DNA of 64,000 nt from Microbacterium suaedae (GTDB lineage Bacteria > Actinomycetota > Actinomycetes > Actinomycetales > Microbacteriaceae): assembly GCF_003254645.1 (NCBI RefSeq), contig NZ_PNFD01000003.1, positions 186,001 to 250,000 of the forward strand, read 5' to 3'. Made by a program: the position numbers and the translations under genes. Position 1 is the stretch's first letter; each line of letters starts with the position of its first letter. Shown piece after piece: positions 32,297 to 42,100 of this stretch. Below the pieces are notes generated by a model. It saw nothing but the letters and a program-made list of their open reading frames with translations. It had not been told where the DNA came from and searched no databases.

Positions 32297-35200
32297 CTAC
32301 GCCAGCAGCTCCCGGAAGTCGTCGGCCGTGAGAGCGCGGATGCCGTCGGCGTCGCCGGAGCCGAGGACGTCTTCGAAGAGCTTCCTCTTGCGGTCTTGCA
32401 GCTCGACGACCTTCTGCTCGATCGTGCCCTCCGAGATGAGGCGGTAGACCATCACAGGACGGGTCTGGCCGATGCGGTGAGTACGGTCGATCGCCTGATT
32501 CTCGGCGGCGGGGTTCCACCACGGGTCGAGCAGGATGCAGTAATCGGCCTCCGTGAGGGTGAGCCCCACGCCGCCCGCCTTGAGCGAGATGAAGAACGCC
32601 GGCACCTCGCCCGAGCGGAACCGGTCGATCATCCCCTGCCGCTGCCTCTGGCTCGCCGAGCCATCGAGATACGCATAGCGCACGCCCCGTTCGTCGGCCA
32701 CGCGCGCCGCGAGGCCGAGGAACTCGGTGAACTGACTGAAGATGAGCACGCGGTGCCCGTCGGCGACGATCTCGTCGAGCAGACGGCCGAGCTCCTCGAG
32801 CTTCGCAGACGGCCCGCCGGCGTCAGCGAACGTCGGATCGAGGGCGTGGCGCCGCAGGGTCGTGAGCGATGCGAGGATCTGCACGCGGTTGCGGTCGACG
32901 TCTTCGAGCAGGCCGAGGAGGCGCTGCTGCTCGCGGCGGAACCGCTTGTCGTATGCGCGTCGATGATCGGAACGCAGCGCGACCTCGATGACCTGCTCGG
33001 TCTTCTTCGGCAGCTCGGGCGCGACGTGCTCCTTCGTCCGGCGCAGCAGAAACGGCCGCAGCCGGGAACGCAGCCTGTCGAGACGACTGCGGTCGCCGTC
33101 GCGGCCGATCGCGCGGTGATACTCCTCGCGGAAGTGTGCCCGCGTTCCGAACAGACCCGGAGCCACGAGCGTCGCGATCGCGAAGAGCTCCATCAGGTCG
33201 TTCTCCATCGGAGTGCCCGTGACGGCGAACTTCGTCGGGGCGTCGAGCATGCGGGCAGCCGCGTACCCACGGGAGGCCGAGTTCTTCACCTGCTGCGCCT
33301 CATCGAGCACGAGCACGCGGAAGCCCATCTGCGCGAACTGGTCGTGGTCGAGGCGGAAGATCGCGTAGCTCGTGACGATCAGTTTCGCGTCGGCGGCGGC
33401 GTCGACGACCGATGTGCCTCGCTTCGACGCCGTCTCGCCGATCGCGACGCCCCGGAGTTCGGGCGCAAACCGCTCGGCCTCGGAGACCCAGTGGCCGACG
33501 ACACTCGTCGGGGTCACGACGAGGAACCGGGCGTCGGGCTCGTCGACCCGCGCAGCATCGAGCGCCGCGAGCACCTGCGCGGTCTTGCCGAGCCCCATGT
33601 CGTCGGCGAGAACGCCGCCCAGGCGATGCCGCCGCAGAAAGTCGAGCCAGCTGAACCCGTCCCGCTGGTAGGCGCGCAGCTCGGCGCGGAAGGAGGCCGG
33701 CGGATCCCGCTGCTCGACGCTCGCATCGCCGAGGGCGCGCACGGCGTCGAACCACGCGCTCTCCTGCGCCGAGACGACACCGATCTCGGCAAGTTCCTGC
33801 CAGAGGTCGATCTGATAGCGGCTGACGCGTACGCGGTCGGAGGTGGGATCGTCGAGCGCCCGCGCCTCGGCGAGGATGTCGCGCAGGCGCGCGAAGTTCT
33901 CGCCCAGCAGGGGGAAGGTCGTCCCGCTCATGAGCGTGAAGTAGTTCCGCCCCTGTGCGAGCGCCGTCAGGAGCGCACTGCTCGAGACGGGTTCGCCCTG
34001 GATCGTCACGACGATGTTCAGCTCGAACCAGTCGTGTCCGGACGGATCGACGCCGATCGAGACGACCGGATCCTCCGTCGCGAACTCGTACGACGGCACC
34101 TCGTCGTGCAGCTCGATGCGCACATCGTCGAGCGATCTGAGCGCGGGCAGCACCTCGGCGAGGAACTCGACCGTCTCATCGCTCCCGAGATCGCGCGCGG
34201 GCGGCACGGCGTCGGTGCGCCGACGGCCGATGAGGTGCCGGAAGCGCCCCGCCGCCTGCTCGACGCGGTCGAGGATCTCGGCTTCGGCGGCGCGTGCGCG
34301 ACGCCCGCCGGCCGGACGTTCCCACTCCCAGAAGAGACGGCAGACGGGATCGGCATGCCGCACCGCGAGCACGAGCGTCGGGCGCGGCGGGGCCGGGATC
34401 GTGAACGACTCGTCGCTCGACACGAGGGGAGCGATGTCGCGGAGCCTCGGGAGGAAATCGCGGGTGAAGTCGTCGATGCGGTCGGCCGGGACGGACAGTC
34501 GCGCGGAGCGCCGGAGTTCGTCGAACTCGGCGCCGAGCGGCCCCTCGAGCGGCGCAAGCGACTCGACGCTCGCATGCTCGCCGCCGATGCGTGCGATCGC
34601 CGTGGTCGGGGCGCCGATCGGCAGCGTCCGCCCCTTCGCGGCGCCGTCGCCATCGCCGAAGCTGGGCTCGACCCACAGCCGGCCGCGCACCATGCGCAGG
34701 TCGATGTACCCCGCCGCCGCACCCGCGGCGACGTTGATCGCCCCCTGAGCGGGGTCGTCGGCGACGAACTCGACTCCCGCGGCGTGCGCGTCGGACAACG
34801 CCTGCCACAGGCCGCGCGACGGCAGGGCGTCGAGGCGGATCCAGTCGGGGATGCCCCAGCCCCCGCCGAAGTGCGAGCGGTATCCCCCACGGGCCCGCAG
34901 CCGCTCGCCGACGGCCGAGAAGTTCTCGCGCGATGCGTGCAGCGCCTCGATCTCGGCGAGCGCGCGACGACGCGGATCGGCGGAGTCCTCTTCGGCGATG
35001 CGCTGCCAGGTCACGGCGGATCGGATCCACGCGCCGCGCTTCCCTCGCACCGCGGGCCGGATCGCAACGCCGTCGCCCTTCGGATCGCCCGGTTCGCTGG
35101 GGCGCACGGCGAAGAGGAGCGCGATCTCGGAGGGTTCCTCGGCGCCGCCAGTGTTGGAGTCGTCGACGAAGAGCCCGCGCAGCGTTCGTTCCCAGGGCTC

Positions 35201-35536
35201 GTGCGCCGGGGTGGGGCGCTCGAAGCTCGACGCGCCGCCGCCCACGCCGAACGGCTCGTCGCGTTCGGACAGCGCGAACAGCGCGGCCGCGGCGTGCCCG
35301 CACCACACCTCACCGTCGTGCGGACACCAGCAGCGCACGACTCCCCGGCCGTCTTCGTGGATCTCGAACTCGACGGCGACCGCGAGGGCGCCCACCGAGA
35401 CGAGCGCCGTCGACACCTCACGCCCCAGCTCGCACCGGGTGACACGGATCGGCAGCTGATTGGCGAGCATGCGGCCGTCTGCGGCATCATGGGGCAGGAA
35501 GAGCCCGGCGACGTGTTCGGGTGTCAGGATCAGCAC
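32297..35536 (-). CDS. SWIM-zinc-finger SNF2 helicase
   Basis: SNF2-family ATPase of 1079 residues. The N-terminal half carries a SWIM zinc finger (VRCWCPHDGEVWCGHAAA near residue 68-85). The ATPase core follows: motif I LADDMGLGKTAQVLAALDAA, motif II VLVLDEAQQVKN, and the C-terminal helicase lobe with LKAGGVGLTLTEADYCILLD and DRTHRIGQTRPVMVYRLISE. Such bacterial SNF2 proteins remodel or clear protein-DNA or RNA polymerase complexes. The GTG at 35536 has a TAGTGT hexamer (35543-35548) 6 bases upstream, so it is likely leaderless. Not an obvious phage-defence cluster; it stands alone. Confidence 0.9.
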   Translation of the reverse strand: MLILTPEHVAGLFLPHDAADGRMLANQLPIRVTRCELGREVSTALVSVGALAVAVEFEIHEDGRGVVRCWCPHDGEVWCGHAAAALFALSERDEPFGVGGGASSFERPTPAHEPWERTLRGLFVDDSNTGGAEEPSEIALLFAVRPSEPGDPKGDGVAIRPAVRGKRGAWIRSAVTWQRIAEEDSADPRRRALAEIEALHASRENFSAVGERLRARGGYRSHFGGGWGIPDWIRLDALPSRGLWQALSDAHAAGVEFVADDPAQGAINVAAGAAAGYIDLRMVRGRLWVEPSFGDGDGAAKGRTLPIGAPTTAIARIGGEHASVESLAPLEGPLGAEFDELRRSARLSVPADRIDDFTRDFLPRLRDIAPLVSSDESFTIPAPPRPTLVLAVRHADPVCRLFWEWERPAGGRRARAAEAEILDRVEQAAGRFRHLIGRRRTDAVPPARDLGSDETVEFLAEVLPALRSLDDVRIELHDEVPSYEFATEDPVVSIGVDPSGHDWFELNIVVTIQGEPVSSSALLTALAQGRNYFTLMSGTTFPLLGENFARLRDILAEARALDDPTSDRVRVSRYQIDLWQELAEIGVVSAQESAWFDAVRALGDASVEQRDPPASFRAELRAYQRDGFSWLDFLRRHRLGGVLADDMGLGKTAQVLAALDAARVDEPDARFLVVTPTSVVGHWVSEAERFAPELRGVAIGETASKRGTSVVDAAADAKLIVTSYAIFRLDHDQFAQMGFRVLVLDEAQQVKNSASRGYAAARMLDAPTKFAVTGTPMENDLMELFAIATLVAPGLFGTRAHFREEYHRAIGRDGDRSRLDRLRSRLRPFLLRRTKEHVAPELPKKTEQVIEVALRSDHRRAYDKRFRREQQRLLGLLEDVDRNRVQILASLTTLRRHALDPTFADAGGPSAKLEELGRLLDEIVADGHRVLIFSQFTEFLGLAARVADERGVRYAYLDGSASQRQRQGMIDRFRSGEVPAFFISLKAGGVGLTLTEADYCILLDPWWNPAAENQAIDRTHRIGQTRPVMVYRLISEGTIEQKVVELQDRKRKLFEDVLGSGDADGIRALTADDFRELLA

Positions 35537-35724
35537 GCGCTCACACTATGCGCGAGCACTGACATCCCACGAGCCCGCGGCACGCGAGAGGCGGCGGGAC
35601 CAGCAGTTCACGCACGCCCGCGACCCCCACAGCACTCTTCCCCACACTTATGCATCATCGACAGCTTTTATGCGACGGTACGGACGCTTCGGTTTCTGAG
35701 CGGTGGCCCCTGCACGATCGAGAC

Positions 35725-36036
35725 ATGGCCGCTCCACACCCCGACGTCTCCGTCGAGGTCGGGAGGCGCATCGCCCACCTCCGCGCCAAGACGGGCGTCA
35801 GCGCCCGGGCGCTCGCAGAGTGCGCCGACATGGATCTCTCGAACTATCAGAAGATCGAGAGAGGCCGGGGCAACCCGACCGTGGCCACCCTGCTTCAGAT
35901 CGCCACGGCGCTCGAGGTCGACGTCGGCGAACTCGTCACGGGCCTCGACGCCGAGGACCTGCACAACGGCCACTACCCCTACGGATACACCGAGATCCCC
36001 GCGCAACGTCGGCGACGGCGACGCTCGGCTTCCTGA
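35725..36036 (+). CDS. XRE-family helix-turn-helix regulator
   Basis: A 103-residue DNA-binding protein. The helix-turn-helix is VGRRIAHLRAKTGVSARALA and DLSNYQKIERGRGNPTVATL, a standard XRE pattern, followed by a short tail ending in RRRRRRSAS. The ATG at 35725 is chosen at the first conserved residues; upstream A/T-rich direct repeats of TTATGC (near 35648 and 35669) may be promoter elements. Not adjacent to a toxin gene, so a toxin-antitoxin role is not supported. Confidence 0.85.
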   Translation: MAAPHPDVSVEVGRRIAHLRAKTGVSARALAECADMDLSNYQKIERGRGNPTVATLLQIATALEVDVGELVTGLDAEDLHNGHYPYGYTEIPAQRRRRRRSAS

Positions 36037-36060
36037 CGCCAGACGCCACCACACGGACCG

Positions 36061-37131
36061 TCACCAATCGTCCCCCGGGATGAAGAAGCAGCCCGACGCG
36101 TTCGTGCGCGTGTGACGGATCAGATCGTCCGCCTCGTCGAGCCTCCGTTGCGTGAGCGTAAACGTCTCGGGATCCGCGACGAAGGCGAGGAACAGCAGCC
36201 CGCTTCCCGGGGGCGCGTCGAATCCATAGCTGCGACGCAGCATGAGGCCGCGGCCGATGTACGCAGGATGCGCGCGGCGCGCGTGCGCATGCAGCGGCGT
36301 GACGAGAGCGCCGTCAGGAGACTTCGCGAACAGATCCACGTCGTCGAGCGGACCACCGCCCGAGAGCGGGGATCCGTCGCCGCGACGCCGCCCGATCGCG
36401 TGCTCCTGATGCGACCGCGACAGCGCAACGAATTCCTCCGAAATGGTCATCCGGCGCGCCACCATGAACGTGTCGCCCCGTTCCGGATCCGACCACACCC
36501 CCGCATCGCGCTCCTCGGACGTGCGCGGGTTCGCGATTCCATCGATGAAGCCCACGGGAGTGCGAGACGTGCCCGCTTCGGTCGGTGCATCGCGGTACCC
36601 GCGCTCCGACCACACCGCGCCTGGCGAGCCCAGCATCCTGGCCGCGGCCGAAGCCACCTCGAGGAGGGCCGAGGCCGTCTCCGCGCACACCTGCAGGACG
36701 AGGTCCCCGCCCGTCACGACATCGTCCGCGTCGTTCGCGAACGAGGGGAGGTCGTCTGCCCCGCACCGAGCGGGCCAGAGCGAACGCGCTCGTCGCAGGG
36801 CGAATCCGATCGTCAGGGTGACCCGACCCGCATCGTCCGGGACGGGATATGCCGCGTCGCGTACCGCCCGCGCCGCTGCGAGGACTTCGTCGTCGCTCCG
36901 CCCGCCCATCTCGAACACGGTCACGATCGCGTGCCTCTGCGGCACCGCCGGGTCTGTGATCCCGGCGCGCAGCTGTCCAGCGGGCGACGGTGCCGGCATT
37001 GCTGCACCCGGGCCCCGATCGCCGGCGGCACGCGCACCCCATCCGAGGATCCCCGCGACGGCGGCCGCTCCGCCGGCGGCGAAGAGGTCCCGCCGGCGGA
37101 TGCGACCGGCCCCGCGCCGAGGCTTCGTCAC
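36061..37131 (-). CDS. Dyp-type heme peroxidase, Tat-exported
   Basis: Heme peroxidase of 356 residues in the DyP family (EfeB-like). The Tat signal RRRDLFAAGGAAAVAGILGW lies at the N-terminus. The family GxxDG motif is VGFIDGIANPRT, and TPLHAHARRAHPAYIGRGLM holds the conserved heme-ligand histidine region. Expected to oxidise dyes, phenolics or porphyrin outside the cytoplasm. The GTG start overlaps the stop of the small lipoprotein gene by 4 bases, so it is the last gene of a coupled three-gene unit. EfeO/EfeU partners are not present. Confidence 0.9.
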   Translation of the reverse strand: MTKPRRGAGRIRRRDLFAAGGAAAVAGILGWGARAAGDRGPGAAMPAPSPAGQLRAGITDPAVPQRHAIVTVFEMGGRSDDEVLAAARAVRDAAYPVPDDAGRVTLTIGFALRRARSLWPARCGADDLPSFANDADDVVTGGDLVLQVCAETASALLEVASAAARMLGSPGAVWSERGYRDAPTEAGTSRTPVGFIDGIANPRTSEERDAGVWSDPERGDTFMVARRMTISEEFVALSRSHQEHAIGRRRGDGSPLSGGGPLDDVDLFAKSPDGALVTPLHAHARRAHPAYIGRGLMLRRSYGFDAPPGSGLLFLAFVADPETFTLTQRRLDEADDLIRHTRTNASGCFFIPGDDW

Positions 37132-37802
37132 TTCCGTCCCAGCGCGGCCGCGAGCCCGGGCGGTTCAGGGGCGGGCTCGGCGTCCGTCACCTCGATGACG
37201 AAGTCGTCTGATCCGTCGTCGAGCCGGGCGGGGCGTCCGCCGTCATCGACCCAGAGCCGGCTGCGTCCCCCGTCACCGTCGACCGACGGAAGCCGGTAGA
37301 CGGCGGCTTCTTCGCCTCCGAGCTCTGCGGCCCCGAGATGCCGCGCATCCGATTGACGGAGCAGCTGTGCGTTCTCCGGGCGGTCGTTCACGAGAGAGAA
37401 GACGACGGCGAGCGACGCGAGGGGGCCAGATCCGAGCGGCTCGGCGCGCCACGCCCCCTCGTCCGTCCGGAGCGCGATCGCGTCAACGGAGATCCCGGCT
37501 TCATCGACGATCGCGAGGTCTCGGGGACCGCGCGCGATCTCTCCCCAGGCGATGTGGCGGGAGGGATCCACCGTGATGTCCGCCTCGACGCGCTCGATAT
37601 CGTGGCCCGCGCGCGAGGAGACCGTCGCAGTGAAGGGGCCCGTCGACAGCAGGCGGAATCGCGCGGATGCGAGCTCCTCCGACTGCGCGATCGTCAGCGG
37701 CTTCCCCTCGTCGTCAAGCCCCGGCGCGCATGCCGCCGTCGACGCGAGAAGCGCGATTCCCGCGAGGACGGTCGCCCCGCGCCGTGTCATCGTGAGCGTC
37801 AT
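37128..37802 (-). CDS. Small lipoprotein of unknown function
   Basis: A 224-residue lipoprotein with lipobox ASTAAC after MTRRGATVLAGIALLASTAA. The mature part is mostly beta (ARFRLLSTGPFTATVSSRAG, YRLPSVDGDGGRSRLWVDDG), with the look of the LppX/LprG-like or LolA-like half-barrel fold, which is only an impression. No family is recognised with certainty. The ATG overlaps the stop of the beta-helix gene by 4 bases and its stop overlaps the DyP start by 4 bases, so all three are translationally coupled. It probably works at the outer face of the membrane with the peroxidase. Confidence 0.75.
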   Translation of the reverse strand: MTLTMTRRGATVLAGIALLASTAACAPGLDDEGKPLTIAQSEELASARFRLLSTGPFTATVSSRAGHDIERVEADITVDPSRHIAWGEIARGPRDLAIVDEAGISVDAIALRTDEGAWRAEPLGSGPLASLAVVFSLVNDRPENAQLLRQSDARHLGAAELGGEEAAVYRLPSVDGDGGRSRLWVDDGGRPARLDDGSDDFVIEVTDAEPAPEPPGLAAALGRK

Positions 37803-39085
37803 TCGGCACCTTCCGAGAGCAGGTCGACATCGGGCACATCGATGACATCCGTCGACGGGAACGCGATCTCGGCCGGCACGTCGCGCGGTGCCTCGTCGAC
37901 GGCGGCGAGGCCCGGCCCCGGCGCGGGAAGCGCGACCTCCGAGAAGGGGATCCCGTCGGGCGCCTCTGGCTGCGCGTACGACCCGGCGGGCGTCGGCCCC
38001 TCGCATGCCGCGAGACCGATCGAGGCCGGATCCGTGCGGGCGCCCCCGGCGTCGCGGAAGCAGTTCCCCTCGCCGCCCACTCGCGTCGTGTAGGCGATGT
38101 CGAGGCCGTTGGCGCCGTACACATTGCCGTCGGTGCGGGTGCCGGTCGGCGGGAAGTCCTCGGACGAGCTGATCCACACGCCCACGTTGTCGTTGTCGAC
38201 GATCCGGTTGCGCTCCACCTCGACGTCGACCGTTCCCGCCAGGCCAATGCCGATGCCGAATGCCCCGCCCGCCTGCGCGGGGGTGGCGGCTTCGTCATTG
38301 TCGGCGACGAGGTTGCCGACGATGGAGATGCCTGAGCTCGGTCCGTGCGCCTCGAGGTAGTTGCTCAGCACGCTCACCCCGATCCGGTTGCGAGCGATCC
38401 TGTTGCGGGCGATGACGACGCCCGTCGCGTTCGCGAGCTCGATCCCCACCGCATTGCTCTCGACGATGTTGTCCTCGACGACGGCAGAGCAGTCGTCGCA
38501 CTGCCCGACGTAGATGCCCGAGTCGGATCCGCCGGTGGCCGTGTTCGCGCGGATGACTCCGTTCGAGCGGCCGAACGCATAGATCCCGTACAGACCGTTG
38601 TTCGAGGCCGTGACGTTCTGCACGAGGTACCCCGCCACGAGAGGCGGAGCGTCTTCGGGCACGTAGCCGTCCGGGCCGCGGGCGATGCCCGCCCCCGAGT
38701 CATCGGTGACACCCGTGATCAGGATGCCGTTCTGCAGATAGTTGCGGACCGTCAGGTTCTCGACCGCGATGCGTTCGCCGGTCGCGACGATTCCGCTGCT
38801 CAGCGCGAGCTCGCCGTCGAGGATGACGCCGCCGCGATCTTCGCCACGGATCGTCACGTCCGAGGCGGACACCTCGATCGACGCATGGTAGGTGCCGGGG
38901 GCGATGAGGATCACGTCTCCGTCCGTCGCGCGCTCGCCTGCGGCGGTGAGACTCGCGTCGTCGGCAACGCGGATGACCTCGGGTTGCCCCGGAACCGGCC
39001 CCGGGACGGTGCACGCCGTGGTCGCGCACGAGAGAGCGATGGCGCACGCGATCGTCGACGCGCGCGCCGGAAGCGTGAGATTCAC
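37799..39085 (-). CDS. Right-handed parallel beta-helix lipoprotein (NosD/PbH1-like)
   Basis: A 428-residue exported protein with lipobox TTAC in the N-terminal signal (SCATTACTVPG). The body is a right-handed beta-helix with PbH1-type repeats: NGLYGIYAFGRSNGVIRANT, SDSGIYVGQCDDCSAVVEDN, AVGIELANATGVVIARNRIA and VEVERNRIVDNDNVGVWISS. Similar folds occur in NosD-like and pectate-lyase-like proteins, but no lyase motif is clear. GAAGGAG lies 5 bases before the GTG at 39085. It is the first gene of the coupled beta-helix/lipoprotein/DyP unit. A strong terminator (39122-39151) separates it from the large surface protein upstream. Confidence 0.85.
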   Translation of the reverse strand: MNLTLPARASTIACAIALSCATTACTVPGPVPGQPEVIRVADDASLTAAGERATDGDVILIAPGTYHASIEVSASDVTIRGEDRGGVILDGELALSSGIVATGERIAVENLTVRNYLQNGILITGVTDDSGAGIARGPDGYVPEDAPPLVAGYLVQNVTASNNGLYGIYAFGRSNGVIRANTATGGSDSGIYVGQCDDCSAVVEDNIVESNAVGIELANATGVVIARNRIARNRIGVSVLSNYLEAHGPSSGISIVGNLVADNDEAATPAQAGGAFGIGIGLAGTVDVEVERNRIVDNDNVGVWISSSEDFPPTGTRTDGNVYGANGLDIAYTTRVGGEGNCFRDAGGARTDPASIGLAACEGPTPAGSYAQPEAPDGIPFSEVALPAPGPGLAAVDEAPRDVPAEIAFPSTDVIDVPDVDLLSEGAE

Positions 39086-39121
39086 GCGGTCTCCTTCCGA
39101 GTGGTGTGCGATTGCAGGAGT

Positions 39122-39151
39122 GAGGGGCGATGGCACGCGCCATCGCCCCTC
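39122..39151 (-). terminator. Hairpin terminator after the SdrD-B surface protein gene
   Basis: GAGGGGCGATGGC and GCCATCGCCCCTC form a perfect 13-bp stem around ACGC, starting 13 bases after the stop codon. Confidence 0.8.
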
Positions 39152-39164
39152 TCCGTGCCGAGCG

Positions 39165-42100
39165 TCAGCCTCGCTGTCGGCGTCGCAGCGCCGCCAGCAC
39201 GGCGCCCGCGAGGAGGAACAGGATCCCGGCCGCTCCGGCGGCGGCGAGAATCTCACCGTCCGCGCCCGTCGCGGCGAGGTCGCCCTCGTCCGGCACGAGG
39301 CCGGCGTCGATCGTGAGATCCTCGCCCTCCTCCGGCGTGACCTCGAAGACCGGCGTCACGCCAACCCGCGGATCATCCGTCAGATCCGCATTCGAATCCA
39401 CCGCCGGATCGTCGCCGACTCCCGGGACCGTGAAATCGAAGCCCTTCGGAGCCGTGAACCGCACCTGATACTCCGCGCACTCCACGCCCTCGAACAGATA
39501 GGCCCCGTTCTCGTCGGTCACCGTCTCGGCGATGACGTTCCCGTCGCCGTCAAGCAACTCGACCACCACACCCTCGACGCCGGCCTCGCCCGCGTCCTGG
39601 ATGCCGTCGCCGTCGTCGTCGCTCCACACCACATCGCCCACGGTGCACACCGGCGCGGCGGCGGGTTCGCCCTCGTCCGGCACGAGGCCGGCGTCGATCG
39701 TGAGATCCTCGCCCTCCTCTGGCGTGACCTCGAAGATCGGCGTCACGCCGACCCGCGGATCATCCGTCGGCTCCGCGTTCGAATCCACCGCCGGATCGTC
39801 GCCGACTCCCGGGACCGTGAAGTCGAAGCCCTCATTCGGGAGGGTGAAACGCACGCGGTAGGAACCGCATTCGACACCCTCGAACAGGTACGACCCGTCC
39901 GACGCGGTGACCGTCTCGGCGACAACGTTTCCGTCCTCGTCGAGAAGCTCGACGGTCACGTCGCCCGTGCCCTGCTCGCCCGCGTCCTGGACGCCGTCGC
40001 CGTCACCGTCGACCCACACGAAGTCGCCGATCGTGCACAGCTCCGCCTTCGGCAGGAGACCCGCATCGACCGTCGGATCGTCGTTCGGACGCTCGCCGCC
40101 CAACACGACGGGGGCCGTGATGCCGTTCTCGTCCGCGTCGGAATCGATCGCATCGTCCTCGCCCGCGTTCGGCGTCGTGAAGTCGCGACCCTCCGGATCG
40201 ACGAACTGCACGGCGTACTCGCCACACTCCAGGCCCGCGAAGGAGTACGTCCCGTTCTCATCGGTGATCTGGGGCTCGACACCCTCCACCGGTTCGCCGT
40301 CGGCATCCAGCAGCGTCACGGTCACCCCGGGGACGGGAGGCTCGCCATCATCCTGGATCCCATTCCCGTTGCTGTCGAGCCACACGACATCACCCAGCGA
40401 GCAGACTGGCTGCTCGTCGGTGAACCCGAAATCGATCGAGTGGTCGTTCTCGCCGGGCGCGGGGCTCGTCACCGTCGCGGCCGCAGCAAACTCGACCTCG
40501 TCTCCGAGCGGAGCGACGACGCCATCGGAGTCGACCCCGGGGTTCTCGCCCGCGGCGGTCGCCGTCGGTCGATACCCCTCGAGCGGCCCACCGGCCAGGT
40601 AGTCCGCGGCGCGGTCCAGTCGGATCTCGTACTCGGTGTTCGGCGCCAATCCGTCGGCCGTCGCAAAGGAGTACGCGCCGTCGGCGTCGGTCTCCGTCCG
40701 CGCGACGAGCTCGCCGGCCGCATCGAACAGCGAGACCTGCACGCCCGAAACCGGCGGCTCGCCGCCGTCCTGGATGCCGTCGGCGTCGGTGTCGATCCAG
40801 ACGCGATTGCCGATCTGCTGCGTCTTCTCGACCAGCACCTCGAGGTCGGCGAGCCCCGCCGCCTTGCTCCACGCAGAGGAGACGACGAGGGTGTCGAGCC
40901 GGTCGCCCGTCTCGGCGCTGTACGCGTGGATGCCGGCCTTCCATGCCTGATCGGCCGGATCCATCTGATTCGACAGGAAGTGCTCTGCTCCCGGCAGATA
41001 CGCGATGCCGCCGAACGCAGCCTCGCTGTGGAATCCGGCCGCGCTGTCGTCGAGGTCACCGCCGCAGCCGAACTCGTATCCACCGTCACCCGCGCAGGCG
41101 AAGAGCACGTCTCCCGCACTGTCGTAGATACCCGATGCGCTCTCCCCCGGGGCGACCAGCATGTGCGCGCCCTGCGTTCCGCCGTACTGATCGGCGGCGC
41201 GGTCGCGGAAGCTCACGAGGAGGCGGCCGTCGACGTGCTCGACGATGTCGGCGATCAGCGGCTGCGGGAAGGTGAACTCGTCGCCACCGCCATGAGACGA
41301 CGACAGCCGCTGGACGCAGTCGGCAGGCAGGTCATCCGCCCACGCCTGCCAGTCGGCGCGGTTGCACGCCCCGCCGTTGCTGTTCGGGGTGTGGTTCACG
41401 TCACGACCCGGGATCGTCGTCAGATCGCTCTGTCCGGCGACTCCGACGAAGGCCAGCTGGCCCTCGGCGTCCTGCGTGTACTCGAGGAGATACCCCTGCA
41501 GATCGCCGCCGCAGACCGCGCCGACGAAGACCGCGTCGCCGACCGTGCCGAGACCCATCGGCGCCCAGTCTGCGGCGCACCCCTGATCGGGAACCGCGAG
41601 CGTCTGCACGGGGGCCGGGTCCACGGCGTCCTGGACGGGGAACACCACGAGCGAGTCGGTGTTCATGTTGACGGTCGTGAGCCAGCGGCCATCGTCGCTG
41701 ATGTCGACGTCGCCGAGCCCCTCGCGCCCGACCGCGGCGCGGAACGCGATGTCCTCCTGCTCGCCCATCGCGTGCGGGGTGTCTCCGGCGTCGGCCACGG
41801 TCGCGTAGAGCTCGACCGCACCCGTCGCGGGATCGACCCGGTGGATCGCCCCCGTGCCGGCGGCACTGTACGACGAGCCGCGCTTCGCGTGCGCCCCGAG
41901 GTACACCTCGCCCGCCGCCGGATCGATGCCGACGCCGTACGCGGCGCCGACCGTGCCCTCGGTCGTGAGCGTCTCGATCTCGGCGGAGAGGTCGTAGGGA
42001 ACCGCGTACACCTCGGTGCCGCCGTCCGCTTCCCCAGACCGAATGCTCTCGGGGTGCACCGCGGAGTACACCGTCGCGTCGAGCCCGGTCACGGACTGAC

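Noticed and set aside
32297..35536. SNF2 helicase as part of a phage-defence island
   Set aside because: No nuclease, methylase or other defence partner is adjacent; SWIM/SNF2 proteins are common single genes in actinobacteria.
35725..36036. XRE protein as antitoxin
   Set aside because: No partner toxin gene adjacent; the neighbours are a helicase and a DyP operon.
32396..36115. Long open frame opposite the SNF2 gene
   Set aside because: Shadow of the SNF2 coding strand; the SNF2 motifs on the minus strand are unambiguous.
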